This document shows, in pieces, positions 37,088-45,599 of a DNA stretch of 64,000 nucleotides (the stretch's first letter is position 1; every line of letters starts with the position of its first letter). Under the pieces are notes generated by a model, which was not told the origin of the DNA, searched no databases, and saw only the letters and a list, made by a program, of their open reading frames with translations. Origin of the DNA: Nonomuraea turcica (GTDB taxonomy: Bacteria; Actinomycetota; Actinomycetes; Streptosporangiales; Streptosporangiaceae); contig NZ_JAUZQF010000009.1 in assembly GCF_030718205.1 (NCBI RefSeq), positions 310,001 through 374,000 on the forward strand, in the 5' to 3' direction. Both the position numbers and the translations under genes were made by a program.

Positions 37088-37894
37088 TCAGGCGCGCAGG
37101 AACGCGTGGATGCGGCCCAGCTCCTCGAAGCCGAGCCGGGCGTAGAACTCCTTCGGCCAGCCGGACGCGCCGGCCACCAGGAAGATCAGCTCGGCCCCCG
37201 CCGCCTCCGCCAGGAGCGCGGTGATCAGGGCACGCGCGTATCCCCGGCCCCGGTGCTCCTCGCCGGTGAAGACGTCCTCGATCTGGGCCACGCCGCCGTG
37301 CATGTAGAGGTCCGCCCTGGCGGCGATCCGGCCGTCCGGGGCGCGTACGCCGCGGAAGGCCACCACGCCGGCGCCGTGCAACCGGGTCTCCACGCGGCGG
37401 GCGAGATCGTCGATCACGTGCTCCGGGGCCTGGGGCAGACTGCGGCGCCAGTCGCGGCGCAGCACCGGCACCAGCTCCTCCAGATCGAGGTGCTCGGCGA
37501 CGGGCGGATCGGCCGGGATCGCGCCGCGGAAGGCCATGACCACGTTGGTCTCGTGGCCGTAGCCGGCGGCGGCGAACGCGTCCGCCAGCGCCGTGCCCAG
37601 GCGGTCGTCGTCGACCGAAACCAGCCGGTGGGCACGCTCGGCGAGGACCTCGTCGGCCGCCCTCAGCAGTGCGCCGGAGGCCGGGCCGGGACCGTCACCG
37701 GCGCCGACGATCAGCTTGTTGTCGTCGTAGGAGCCCGGGTAGCGGTCGTCGAGCACCGCGAAGCCGCCGGGCACCGGGAGCTCCCGCGGCGCCCTGCGGC
37801 GGGCGAAGGCGCGCATGAAGCCGACCCCGCGGGCCAGGTCGGCCGCCGCGCCCTGTCGCGCCAGAGCGGCGGCGCGCGCGAGCTCCTCCGTCAC
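37088..37894 (-). CDS. GNAT-family N-acetyltransferase
   Basis: 268 residues. The N-terminal half resembles a degenerate GNAT repeat (FAVLDDRYPGSYDDNKLIV); the C-terminal half has the acetyl-CoA pyrophosphate loop (VFTGEEHRGRGYARALITAL, about 215-234) and the final strand (LVAGASGWPKEFYARLGFEE). Target unknown. GTG 37894 overlaps the trpF stop by four bases (GTGA), so it is translated together with trpF. Confidence 0.87.
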   Translation of the reverse strand: MTEELARAAALARQGAAADLARGVGFMRAFARRRAPRELPVPGGFAVLDDRYPGSYDDNKLIVGAGDGPGPASGALLRAADEVLAERAHRLVSVDDDRLGTALADAFAAAGYGHETNVVMAFRGAIPADPPVAEHLDLEELVPVLRRDWRRSLPQAPEHVIDDLARRVETRLHGAGVVAFRGVRAPDGRIAARADLYMHGGVAQIEDVFTGEEHRGRGYARALITALLAEAAGAELIFLVAGASGWPKEFYARLGFEELGRIHAFLRA

Positions 37895-38514
37895 GCCGAT
37901 CGGCTTACGGGGCAGGCGCCGCGCACCGCCTGCAGGAACGCCTTGATGAGGGCCGGGTCCTTCACGCCGGGCGAGGACTCCACGCCGCTGGACACGTCGA
38001 CCCCCCACGGCTCGGCGGCGGCGATCGCCTCCGTCACGTTGGCCGGGGCGAGGCCGCCGGCCAGCAGCCACCTGCCCGACGCGCGGCCGCGGATCGCGGC
38101 CCAGTCCCACGGCAGACCGGAGCCCGCGTGAGGCGCGTCGACGAGGAGCAGGTCCTCGTCGTAGGCGCCGCACCGCAGGTCGGCCTCGGCGTCCACCGCC
38201 CTGATCAAGGCGGCTCCGAGATCCTTGAGCGCGGTGAAGTCGCCGTGCGGGTGCCTGCCGTGCAGCTGGACGGCCCGCACGCCGGAGGTCAGCGCCGCCG
38301 CCCGCACCGCGCCGGGGTCCTCGCCGCGGAACACGCCGACGGTCAGCACGTGGGCGGGGACCAGCGCGGCCAGCTCGGCGGCCCGCTCGGGCGCGATCTG
38401 CCGGGGGCTGCGGGTCATGACGAACCCGACGGCGTCGGCGCCGGCCTCGACCGCGGCGGCCACGTGCTCGGGCTCGGTCAACCCGCAGATCTTGACGTAC
38501 ACATCCTGGGGCAC
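37891..38514 (-). CDS. trpF: Phosphoribosylanthranilate isomerase
   Basis: 207-residue TIM barrel that rearranges N-(5-phosphoribosyl)anthranilate in tryptophan synthesis. Catalytic Cys in VKICGLTEPEHV (residues 7-18) and Asp in LLLVDAPHAGSG are present, as are the phosphate loops LLAGGLAPANV and VDVSSGVESSPGVKD. GTG start. It is isolated from other trp genes. Many actinomycetes use the bifunctional PriA for this step, so a separate TrpF here could be redundant or belong to a different pathway. Confidence 0.9.
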   Translation of the reverse strand: MPQDVYVKICGLTEPEHVAAAVEAGADAVGFVMTRSPRQIAPERAAELAALVPAHVLTVGVFRGEDPGAVRAAALTSGVRAVQLHGRHPHGDFTALKDLGAALIRAVDAEADLRCGAYDEDLLLVDAPHAGSGLPWDWAAIRGRASGRWLLAGGLAPANVTEAIAAAEPWGVDVSSGVESSPGVKDPALIKAFLQAVRGACPVSRSA

Positions 38515-38643
38515 ACCTGAAACCTTAGCGGCGGCGCGCGGTTGCCGGTGACCACGCCCGGATCAGCGCCGCGGCGTCACCCTGCGGGATGATCGCCGAT
38601 CCGCCGGACGGCGGACACCAGGACCTCCGGGGCCGGGGAGGCG

Positions 38644-39318
38644 TCAGCCGGGGCCGCGGCGTACCGGGCGGAAGGAGGCGTCCACGAGGCCGGTGCGGTG
38701 GGCCACGACCGCGGCCTGGATGCGGTTGCGCAGTCCCAGTTTCTCCATCGCGGCGGCGATGTGGGTCTTGACCGTGGTGACGCCGACGTGCAGCTCCTCG
38801 GCGATCTCCGCGTTGGACAGGCCGGTGCCGACCAGGGCCAGCACCTCCACTTCGCGGTCGGTCAGCCCTGGGGGCGGCGGCGCGGTGGCCTGCTCCTCGG
38901 CCGCCAGGAAACCTTCGACGACCCTGCGCAGCACCGACGGCGCGAGCAGCTGCTCGCCGGCCGCCGCCCGGCGCACGGCCTCCACCATGCGCTCCGGCTC
39001 GTCGTCCTTGACCAGGAAACCGACGGCCCCGGCCCGCAGGGCGGCGTAGACGTTGGCGTCCTCGGCGAACGTGGTCAGCACCACGATCCTGCTCGCCGGG
39101 CGGGCGGCCAGCACCCGCTTGATCGCCTCCAGGCCGTCGACCCTGGGCATGCGCAGGTCCATGAGGATCACGTCGGGCACGTGGCGGTCGGCCAGGCGGA
39201 CCGCCACGGCGCCGTCCTCGGCCTCGCCCACGACCTCCATGCCGCCCGCGGCCTGCAGCAGCATGCGCACGCCCGCGCGGACGAGCGCCTGGTCGTCGGC
39301 CACCAGCACGCGGATCAC
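38644..39318 (-). CDS. Two-component response regulator, NarL/LuxR type
   Basis: 224 residues. Receiver domain with RVLVADDQALVRAGVRMLLQ at the start and the phosphorylated Asp in VILMDLRMPRVDG (about residue 54); C-terminal LuxR helix-turn-helix (LTDREVEVLALVGTGLSNAE, then VTTVKTHIAAAMEKL). Translated four bases overlapping the sensor kinase stop, so the two form one system. Target genes are not evident; the adjacent trpF gene lies 129 bp downstream. Confidence 0.94.
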   Translation of the reverse strand: MIRVLVADDQALVRAGVRMLLQAAGGMEVVGEAEDGAVAVRLADRHVPDVILMDLRMPRVDGLEAIKRVLAARPASRIVVLTTFAEDANVYAALRAGAVGFLVKDDEPERMVEAVRRAAAGEQLLAPSVLRRVVEGFLAAEEQATAPPPPGLTDREVEVLALVGTGLSNAEIAEELHVGVTTVKTHIAAAMEKLGLRNRIQAAVVAHRTGLVDASFRPVRRGPG

Positions 39319-40934
39319 ACGGCGCTCCTCGATGGCACGCGCGCAGGCAGGCTGGCGGCCAGCAGCCAGCCGCCCTCGCCGTCGGGACCGGCGGTGAGGG
39401 TGCCGCCGAGCGCGCGCACGCGCTCGCGCATGCCGGCCAGCCCGCGGCCGGAGGACGGCAGGCGTTCGATGCTGGTGGGCGGCCGGCCGTTGCGGATCTC
39501 CACCGACAGCCCCTCACCGGCGGGGACCACGCTGATGCGCACCCGGGTGCCGGGGCCTGCGTGTTTGAGCACGTTGGTGAGTCCTTCCTGGACGATGCGG
39601 GCGGCCGAGGTGAGGGCGATGAGCGGCGCCTGGTCGGTGGCCGGGTCGAGGTCCAGGTCTACCACGAGCCCGGCGGCGGCCATGCGCTCGGCCGACTCGC
39701 GCACCACGTCGGCGGGGTTGGCCAGCAGGTGGGGCTCGCTGTCCGGCCGGATCCCCTCGCGCAGCAGGTCGAGCAGGTCCCGCAGGTCCTGCAGCACTTG
39801 ATGGCCGGTCTCGCGGATGTCGTTGAGCGCGTCGGCGACGGGGCCGTCGGGCGCGGTGTAGCGGGCGGCGCCGGCCCGCAGCACCATGGCGCCGACGTGG
39901 TGGGCGACGATGTCGTGCACGTCGCGGGCGATGCGCTCGCGTTCGGCCAGCTGGTCGGCCCGCACCTGCGCGAGCGCCGCCCGGGCGGCCTCCTCGGCGC
40001 GCAGCCGGTCGGCGGCCACGGCGGACTGCCGCACGCCGAGGTAGCGGCCGATCGCGATGGGCGTGGCGACCAGCGTCATGAGCACGCCGACGCGGAACGG
40101 GGTGATGTCGGTGTCGTCGCCGACCACGGCGATCGCGGTCAGCAGGCAGCCGGCGAAGTACGCCGCCACCGTCCACGGCCAGGAGGCCACGCGCATGGCG
40201 AACACGCCGACCGCGATGAGGGTGAGGATCACGCACGTGTTGACGGCGTCGTTCAGGTAGGTGTCGGCGGACAGCAGCAGCACGCCCTGCAGGAGGAAGA
40301 CCAGCCCGGGAAAGCGCCGGGCGATTCCCAGCGCCAGGCCGCCCACCACGGCCAGCAGGCCGACGACCCAGACGGGCTGCGTGCCCGAATGCCAGGAGGT
40401 CCAGGTGCTGAGCACGGTGATCGCCACCCCGGCGGCCGCCAGCAGCGCGTCCGGGGTGACGTCGCGCTCCTCCAGCCGCCCGGCCGAGCTGCGCAGGTAG
40501 GCGCCCAGTACGGCGGGGAAGACCGGCAGCAGCACCGCGTACATCCACGCGTTGGCGGTGAGCGCGATGCCGGGGTCGGCGATGTTGACCGCGGTCGCGC
40601 CGATCGTGGCGGCCACGGCCACCACCGTGGCCCGCCAGCCGGACCGGAACCCGGCCACGCCGAGCGCGACGCACACGAGGATCTGCGCGCTGTTCGAGGT
40701 GAGCGATCCCAGCTGGTCGGTGACGACGAGCAGGACGGCCAGGTAGAGGGTGACCGGCACCGGCCACCGCCGCACCAGCCCCATGGGCAGGCCCGCCAGG
40801 AGCGCCATCGGGATGTTCAGCTCCGCGGGCAGATAGTTCGTCTCGCCCGCATGGGCCGTGGTCAACAGGGCCAGAGCCACACCCGAAACGGCCAGCAGGA
40901 CATCCAGCGGCACACCGCGCCAACGCATGCGCAC
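39315..40934 (-). CDS. Sensor histidine kinase (HisKA_3, NarL-partner type)
   Basis: 539 residues. About ten membrane segments fill residues 1-310, then a dimerisation/phospho-acceptor helix with ERERIARDVHDIVAHHVGAM (His about residue 345), and a HATPase domain (IVQEGLTNVLKHAG, GRGLAGMRERVRALGG). It autophosphorylates and passes phosphate to the response regulator encoded next. No extracytoplasmic sensor domain is seen, so the membrane region itself may sense the signal. ATG start; divergent from the methyltransferase gene with a 122-bp gap. Confidence 0.94.
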   Translation of the reverse strand: MRMRWRGVPLDVLLAVSGVALALLTTAHAGETNYLPAELNIPMALLAGLPMGLVRRWPVPVTLYLAVLLVVTDQLGSLTSNSAQILVCVALGVAGFRSGWRATVVAVAATIGATAVNIADPGIALTANAWMYAVLLPVFPAVLGAYLRSSAGRLEERDVTPDALLAAAGVAITVLSTWTSWHSGTQPVWVVGLLAVVGGLALGIARRFPGLVFLLQGVLLLSADTYLNDAVNTCVILTLIAVGVFAMRVASWPWTVAAYFAGCLLTAIAVVGDDTDITPFRVGVLMTLVATPIAIGRYLGVRQSAVAADRLRAEEAARAALAQVRADQLAERERIARDVHDIVAHHVGAMVLRAGAARYTAPDGPVADALNDIRETGHQVLQDLRDLLDLLREGIRPDSEPHLLANPADVVRESAERMAAAGLVVDLDLDPATDQAPLIALTSAARIVQEGLTNVLKHAGPGTRVRISVVPAGEGLSVEIRNGRPPTSIERLPSSGRGLAGMRERVRALGGTLTAGPDGEGGWLLAASLPARVPSRSAV

Positions 40935-41056
40935 ACGGTATCCGGCCGCGATGAAGGGCCAATCCTCCCGGCGGAGGACTCCTCCTCCTCCTTGTGGCCG
41001 CAGGGACCGTCCTCAGGGGGGAGCGATTGGTCAGATCTTGGCCCTAGTTTTGTCCT

Positions 41057-41647
41057 ATGTCTAACGGCACTGCTCTCTTTCTCGGTCAGTTCCTCCGCTC
41101 CCCTGCCATGATCGGCGCGCTGGCGCCGAGTTCCCGGCAGCTGGCCGCCGCGGTGTGCACGCCGATCCCCGAGCGTGGCGAGCCGACCGTGGTGGAGCTG
41201 GGCCCCGGCACGGGGTCGTTCACCGCGGAGATCCAGCAGCGGCTCGCCGGGCGCGGCCACCATCTGGCCGTGGAGGTCAACGGGCCGCTGGCGCGGTTGC
41301 TCACCGAGCGTTTCCCCACCGTGGACGTGGCGCACGCGGATGCGGCGCACCTGAGCGAGCTCCTGCGGGAACGGGGATTGCGGCAGGCGGACGTGGTGGT
41401 GAGCGGCCTGCCGTGGGCGGCTTTCCCAGAAGGCTTGCAGAGGGATCTCCTGGGTGCGGTGACGGCGTCGATGTGCCAGGGAGCGGCCTTCACGACGTTC
41501 TCCTACATTCACGCCATCCCGCTCAACTCGGCGCGGCGTTTCCGGGAGCTGCTGGCCGAGCGTTTCGAAGAGGTCGTACGGGGACGCACGGTGTGGCGCA
41601 ACGCTCCCCCGGCCTTCGTCTTCCACGCGCGCCGTCCCAGGCCCTGA
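41057..41647 (+). CDS. SAM-dependent methyltransferase, phospholipid N-methyltransferase (PmtA)-like
   Basis: 196 residues. Start LFLGQFLRSPAMIGALAPSS is characteristic of PmtA-like enzymes, followed by the SAM-binding VVELGPGTGSFTAEIQ (about 44-60) and VVSGLPWAAFPEGL, the substrate loop of this group. It would methylate phosphatidylethanolamine or a related amine at the membrane surface; ribosomal adenine methylation is a less likely alternative. ATG start. The stop is followed by GCACCCG and CGGGTGC arms that may form a terminator before the convergent hemerythrin gene. Confidence 0.87.
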   Translation: MSNGTALFLGQFLRSPAMIGALAPSSRQLAAAVCTPIPERGEPTVVELGPGTGSFTAEIQQRLAGRGHHLAVEVNGPLARLLTERFPTVDVAHADAAHLSELLRERGLRQADVVVSGLPWAAFPEGLQRDLLGAVTASMCQGAAFTTFSYIHAIPLNSARRFRELLAERFEEVVRGRTVWRNAPPAFVFHARRPRP

Positions 41648-41725
41648 CGGAAAAAGGGGCACCCGCGGCGGAGGAGCTCCTGCTCAACTACCTCACAACC
41701 CCGGGTGCTCGGCCCTGCTCGCGCT

Positions 41726-42280
41726 TCAGCCCGGCTTGCCCATAGCCTTGCGGATCACGTCCCGGGCCCGATCCATGATGGCGACGGGCGGGCCTACGAG
41801 CAGGTTCTGCGCCGCCGTCTCGACCCCCGGGTGCGGGTGCGTGGGCGCCATGGCCTCCGCTGCCTTCACCCCGACGGCCATCGCCTGACGCTCCCTGTCG
41901 CCGGTGGCCTGCTTGAACCTGGGGAACTCTTCGTGTTCCTCGTGCTCGGCGTGCGCGACGACGGCTTTGCGCAACGTGGCGAGGTTGGTGGCGAACTGAG
42001 GATGGTCGACGCCGTCCTTCTCCATCTGCGTGAGCATGTCCTTGGCGGCGTTCTCCTCGGCAAGCCGTTCGTCGACCACCTCCTGGCCGTGGTCGAGCTT
42101 GCGGCGCGCGTACGGGTGGACGATCTCCTCCTCCGCTGTCTCGTGGACGGCCAGCAGCCGCACCAGGCTTCGGAAGGCCTCTTCTTTGTCCTCCGGGGCG
42201 GCGTTCTCGACCTCGTCGAACAGGCCCTTAATCTCCTCGTGCTGGCGTAGCAGCAGGTCGATCACATCGTTGTCCTTCAT
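41726..42280 (-). CDS. Hemerythrin HHE-domain protein
   Basis: 184 residues. Metal-binding helices: LLLRQHEEIKGLFDEV (His about 14), LAVHETAEEEIVHPYA (His-Glu about 46-55), then ERLAEENAAKDML and VVAHAEHEEHEEFPRF (His cluster about 112-120). The four-helix bundle binds a di-iron centre for oxygen or redox sensing. ATG at 42280. A C-terminal helical tail of about 50 residues follows the bundle. Separated from the enoyl-CoA hydratase gene by 44 bp on the same strand. Confidence 0.93.
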   Translation of the reverse strand: MKDNDVIDLLLRQHEEIKGLFDEVENAAPEDKEEAFRSLVRLLAVHETAEEEIVHPYARRKLDHGQEVVDERLAEENAAKDMLTQMEKDGVDHPQFATNLATLRKAVVAHAEHEEHEEFPRFKQATGDRERQAMAVGVKAAEAMAPTHPHPGVETAAQNLLVGPPVAIMDRARDVIRKAMGKPG

Positions 42281-42324
42281 GAGCCTGCGTCTACCCGAGG
42301 CCTGGGGAAGCACACGCCCAGCCC

Positions 42325-43116
42325 TCAGCCGAAGGACGGGGGCCGTTTCTCCCGCAGGGCGCGCACGCCCTCGGCCACGTCGGGACCGGTGAAGCCGAGG
42401 AACTCCATCGCCAGCGAGGCGTCGAACGTCGGCCCGGCCAGCCGGAGCCAGTTGTTGAGCGAGTATTTGGTCAACCTGATCGCCTCCTGGGAGCCGGCGG
42501 CGAGCCGGACGGCGATCTCCATGGCCTTGTCGTGCACCTGGTCGTCGTCCACGCACAGGCTGACGAGGCCCATCCGCTCGGCCTGCTCGCCCGTCACCGG
42601 CTCGCAGAGCAGCAGGTGGTATTTGGCCTTGGCCAGGCCGCACAGCAGCGGCCAGACGATCGCGGCGTGGTCGCCCGCCGCGACGCCGAGCCTGGTGTGC
42701 CCGTCGATGATGCGCGCGGTGCGGCCGACGACGGAGATGTCGGCCAGCAGCGCGACCGCGAGCCCGGCGCCCACGGCGGGGCCCTGGATGGCGGAGACGA
42801 CCGGCTTGGCGCAGTTGAGCACGTTGTAGACGATGTCGCGGGCCTCGGCGAACACGCGCAGCCTGGTGGCGTGGTCGCGGGTCATCTCCTCGATCATGGA
42901 CAGGTCGCCGCCGGCGGAGAACGCCCGGCCCTCTCCCCTGACCACGATCGCCCGCACGCTCTCGTCGCGGCCGGCGTCGCGCCAGATCTCGGCCAGCTCG
43001 CGGTGCGCGGTCATGTCGACGGCATTGAGCCTGCCCGGCTCGCTGATCGTGATCCGCAGCACGCCGCCGGCCGGGGTGTCGATCGCGAGCTTGGTGTAGG
43101 CGTCGTAGGTCACCAC
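42325..43116 (-). CDS. Enoyl-CoA hydratase/isomerase family protein
   Basis: 263-residue crotonase-fold protein. Oxyanion-hole segments are FSAGGDLSMIEEMTRD (about 66-81) and AIQGPAVGAGLAVALLADIS (about 108-127), and TRLGVAAGDHAAIVWPLLCG covers the usual catalytic region. One of the two catalytic Glu positions appears replaced (Asp or His), so hydratase activity is not assured and another crotonase reaction is possible. GTG start. It overlaps the esterase gene by seven bases on the same strand. Confidence 0.9.
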   Translation of the reverse strand: MVTYDAYTKLAIDTPAGGVLRITISEPGRLNAVDMTAHRELAEIWRDAGRDESVRAIVVRGEGRAFSAGGDLSMIEEMTRDHATRLRVFAEARDIVYNVLNCAKPVVSAIQGPAVGAGLAVALLADISVVGRTARIIDGHTRLGVAAGDHAAIVWPLLCGLAKAKYHLLLCEPVTGEQAERMGLVSLCVDDDQVHDKAMEIAVRLAAGSQEAIRLTKYSLNNWLRLAGPTFDASLAMEFLGFTGPDVAEGVRALREKRPPSFG

Positions 43117-44027
43117 GATTCCCTGAGCCGTCGCGCCACGTAATCACGGGCCTCGGCCGCCTGGTCGAACAGGCCGGGCAGGGCGAAAAAGCCGTGCAGC
43201 GCGCCGTCAAACCGGCGGCTCTCGGCCGGCACGCCGGCCTGGGCCAGCCGCCGGGCGTAGGCCTCGCCCTCGTCGCGCAGCACGTCGTATTCGGCCGTCA
43301 CCACGGTCGCGGGAGGCAGCCCCGCGACGTCGGGCAGCCGCAGCGGGGACAAGCGCGGGTCCGCGCGATTCACCCCGTCGGCGTATTGCCGCGCGAACCA
43401 TGCCATCTCGGCGGCCGGCAGGACGTAGCCCTTCGCGCATTCGGCGTAGCTGGGCGTGTCCATGGCGGCGTCCAGCACGGGACAGACGAGGGCCTGGTGG
43501 GCCAGCCGCAGGCCGGCGTCGCGGGCCTGCCAGGCCGCGACCGCCGCGAGATTGCCGCCCGCGCTCTCGCCGACCACCGCCACGCTGCCATTGCTCTGGT
43601 AGAAGGCGGGCCGGGCGAAGATGTCGCGCACGACGGTGAACGCGTCGTCGGCGGCGGCGGGGAACGGATGCTCCGGCGCCAGCCGGTAGTCGGCCGACAC
43701 CACCACCGCCCCGCTGTGGACGGCCAGGAAGCGCCCGAACGCGTCGGACCGCCTGATGCTGCCGAAGACCCAGCCGCCGCCGTGGAAGTAGACCACCACG
43801 GGCAGCGGCCCGTCGCCCGGGTCGGCGCGGTAGATCCGGATGGGCACGCCCTCGGCCACCTCGTCGCGGACGAAGGGCAGCTTGGTGAGCGGGCCGCGGT
43901 GGAGCGCGACGCCGTCGGGCTGTGCGCGCCTCTCATGGATCTCGGCCAGTGTGATCGCGTCGAAGTCGGTGTCCTCGTCCGGCCCGAGGGAGGCGAGGTA
44001 GTCCCGCGCCTGGGGGTGCAGCGGCAT
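43110..44027 (-). CDS. Alpha/beta-hydrolase, hormone-sensitive-lipase family esterase
   Basis: 305 residues. Oxyanion motif YFHGGGWVFGS (about 80-90), nucleophile GESAGGN (Ser about 153), acid Asp in TAEYDVLRDEGEAYA and His in GALHGFF near the C-terminus, the complete HSL catalytic set. It hydrolyses short acyl esters in the cytoplasm. ATG start. It lies between the enoyl-CoA hydratase and the GATase-like gene, all on the same strand; the three may share a transcript. Confidence 0.92.
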   Translation of the reverse strand: MPLHPQARDYLASLGPDEDTDFDAITLAEIHERRAQPDGVALHRGPLTKLPFVRDEVAEGVPIRIYRADPGDGPLPVVVYFHGGGWVFGSIRRSDAFGRFLAVHSGAVVVSADYRLAPEHPFPAAADDAFTVVRDIFARPAFYQSNGSVAVVGESAGGNLAAVAAWQARDAGLRLAHQALVCPVLDAAMDTPSYAECAKGYVLPAAEMAWFARQYADGVNRADPRLSPLRLPDVAGLPPATVVTAEYDVLRDEGEAYARRLAQAGVPAESRRFDGALHGFFALPGLFDQAAEARDYVARRLRESW

Positions 44028-44036
44028 GATCGCAGC

Positions 44037-44723
44037 CTAGCGGGCCGCCTCCATGAACGCATCGAAGAGCCGGTTGTCCGCGCCCCGCTCCGGGTGCCAC
44101 TGCACACCTACGCCGAACCTGTGGCCCTGCAGCTCGATGCCCTCGACGATCTGGTCATCGGCCCAGGCCACGGCCAGCAGGCCGCTGCCGAGCCGCCGGA
44201 CGGACTGGTGGTGCGGCGCGACGACCTCGACGTGGTCGCCGACCGCCTTGCCGAGCTTGCTGGAGACGCTGACCTGGATCGCGTGCGTGGCTCCCGGCTC
44301 GCCGTGCCGGTCGTGGTCGAGCATCTCGGGCAGCCACGGGATCAGCGTGCCGCCCTGCGCGACGTTGAGCACGTGCATGCCCCTGGCGATGGCCAGGATG
44401 GGGACGTCGGCGCGCACGGCCGCCCTGGCCAGGGCCAGCTCGAAGCGGTCGCGGTGCACCTGCGGCTCGGGGACGCGCTCGTCCTGCTCGCCGTTGTAGG
44501 CGGCGGCCGCCATCTCGACGCCGCCGGCCAGCAGCACGCCGTCGAGCCCGCGTACGTAGTCCTCGATGGCGTGGGGGCCGAGCGGCGGCAGCACCAAGGG
44601 CGCGCCCCCTGCCCGCGCGACCGCCTTGGCGTAGGAGGGCGGGGAGATCACGGCCTCCCGCACCCAGTCGCCCCAGCGGGCGGCTTCGAAGTAGGCGGTG
44701 ATTCCGATCAGCGGTCGGGCCAT
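44037..44723 (-). CDS. Gamma-glutamyl-GABA hydrolase (PuuD)-like protein lacking the catalytic Cys
   Basis: 228 residues, class I glutamine-amidotransferase-like fold. MARPLIGITAYFEAARWGDW at the start, LDGVLLAGG in the middle, and the His in GVGVQWHPE near residue 210. The nucleophile position, normally Cys in GxCRGMQ, reads AIARGMHVLNV, so the catalytic Cys is Ala. The protein is otherwise complete, suggesting a binding or regulatory role rather than hydrolysis. ATG at 44723 is the family start; the frame upstream is non-coding. Next to the HSL esterase gene on the same strand. Confidence 0.86.
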   Translation of the reverse strand: MARPLIGITAYFEAARWGDWVREAVISPPSYAKAVARAGGAPLVLPPLGPHAIEDYVRGLDGVLLAGGVEMAAAAYNGEQDERVPEPQVHRDRFELALARAAVRADVPILAIARGMHVLNVAQGGTLIPWLPEMLDHDRHGEPGATHAIQVSVSSKLGKAVGDHVEVVAPHHQSVRRLGSGLLAVAWADDQIVEGIELQGHRFGVGVQWHPERGADNRLFDAFMEAAR

Positions 44724-44842
44724 GCGATCTCCCGGAGCAGGGTGGAGTTCGTGCCGCCGCCAGCCCGTCTGCGGTGACGGCCACTTGTCCCAATCATGGC
44801 GCACAGCCTTTCCGATATGTCACCCATCCCAAAGATCCCCAG

Positions 44843-45172
44843 CTACCACTTGCCTCCCCCGCCACCGGATTCGTGCCTTTTCATCCGAAGACGGAAGGAT
44901 GTCTCGCTGATCAGCTGGGTGAGGATCGAGGCGGTCTCCGGGTGGGTGTCGAGCAGCTCGTCCAAGCGGGCCCGCCACGCCCCGGCCTCGGCGTAGAACG
45001 CGTCGTCCTCCGCCTGCAGGCGCAGCCGGGTCTCGCACAGCTGCAGCTGATACATCAGCCCGAGGTAGTGCCCGACCGTGTCGCTGAGCCACCAGTAGGC
45101 GTCCGTGTTGGCGGCGAAGACGAAGATCCGAGCGCCTTCCCAGGCCACCCGTCTGGGGTGGAGGACTGCCAT
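44843..45172 (-). CDS. Conserved hypothetical protein
   Basis: 109 residues from ATG 45172 (MAVLHPRRVAWEGARIFVFA). Helical, with NTDAYWWLSDTVGHYLGLMY and ETRLRLQAEDDAFYAEAG; no signal or clear membrane segment. I do not recognise a family. The start is uncertain: an in-frame ATG at 45238 exists, but the codons between 45238 and 45172 lack the GC-rich third positions of the rest. It is divergent from the globin-reductase gene across a 427-bp AT-richer gap. Confidence 0.65.
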   Translation of the reverse strand: MAVLHPRRVAWEGARIFVFAANTDAYWWLSDTVGHYLGLMYQLQLCETRLRLQAEDDAFYAEAGAWRARLDELLDTHPETASILTQLISETSFRLRMKRHESGGGGGKW

Positions 45173-45599
45173 GGCCGGATCGTACGCCCGCCGGGCGGTT
45201 TCCGGAATGTTTCGGGCTCTGTCCGCCGCAGATGACATACTCCGGCGGCGCTGGGAACGCGTGCCGCCGGCGACGCAGCAGGAGGAGCTGACCGCGGCCG
45301 GCGCCGATCCAGGCCAACGGGCAGCCGAACTGAACACCAAACTGCGAACACGACTTTTATTCACATTAATCGTCCGAAACGATATTAACGCCCTGTGCGC
45401 AGAATCACGAGACCGCTACGCAAAGTTCTGCTTCGCACCGTATTGGGGGGAAACGGTTGTGGCGTGTCGTGGGCGGTGTAAGACTCATTTTCGAGCGCGC
45501 CGGATGTGCCGGGGCCGCCGCACGCTCACGACCCGGAGCCGTCAGGGAGGTGGAACGACAAGACCGGAATATATTTCCGGGCGAAAAGTGGGGCTCTTT
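45173..45599. promoter_or_regulatory. 427-bp AT-rich intergenic region with palindrome, upstream of the globin-reductase gene
   Basis: No gene is supported here. The stretch 45340-45440 is unusually AT-rich for this genome. It contains an imperfect palindrome at 45366-45388, TTAATCGT-CCGAA-ACGATATTAA, in which ATCGT/ACGAT arms (45369-45373 and 45379-45383) match perfectly. This is a plausible operator for a nitric-oxide or redox regulator of the downstream gene. Confidence 0.45.

Noticed and set aside
45105..45599. N-terminal extension of the globin-reductase
   Set aside because: The frame is open but codon bias is poor and the globin begins exactly at the ATG 45600.
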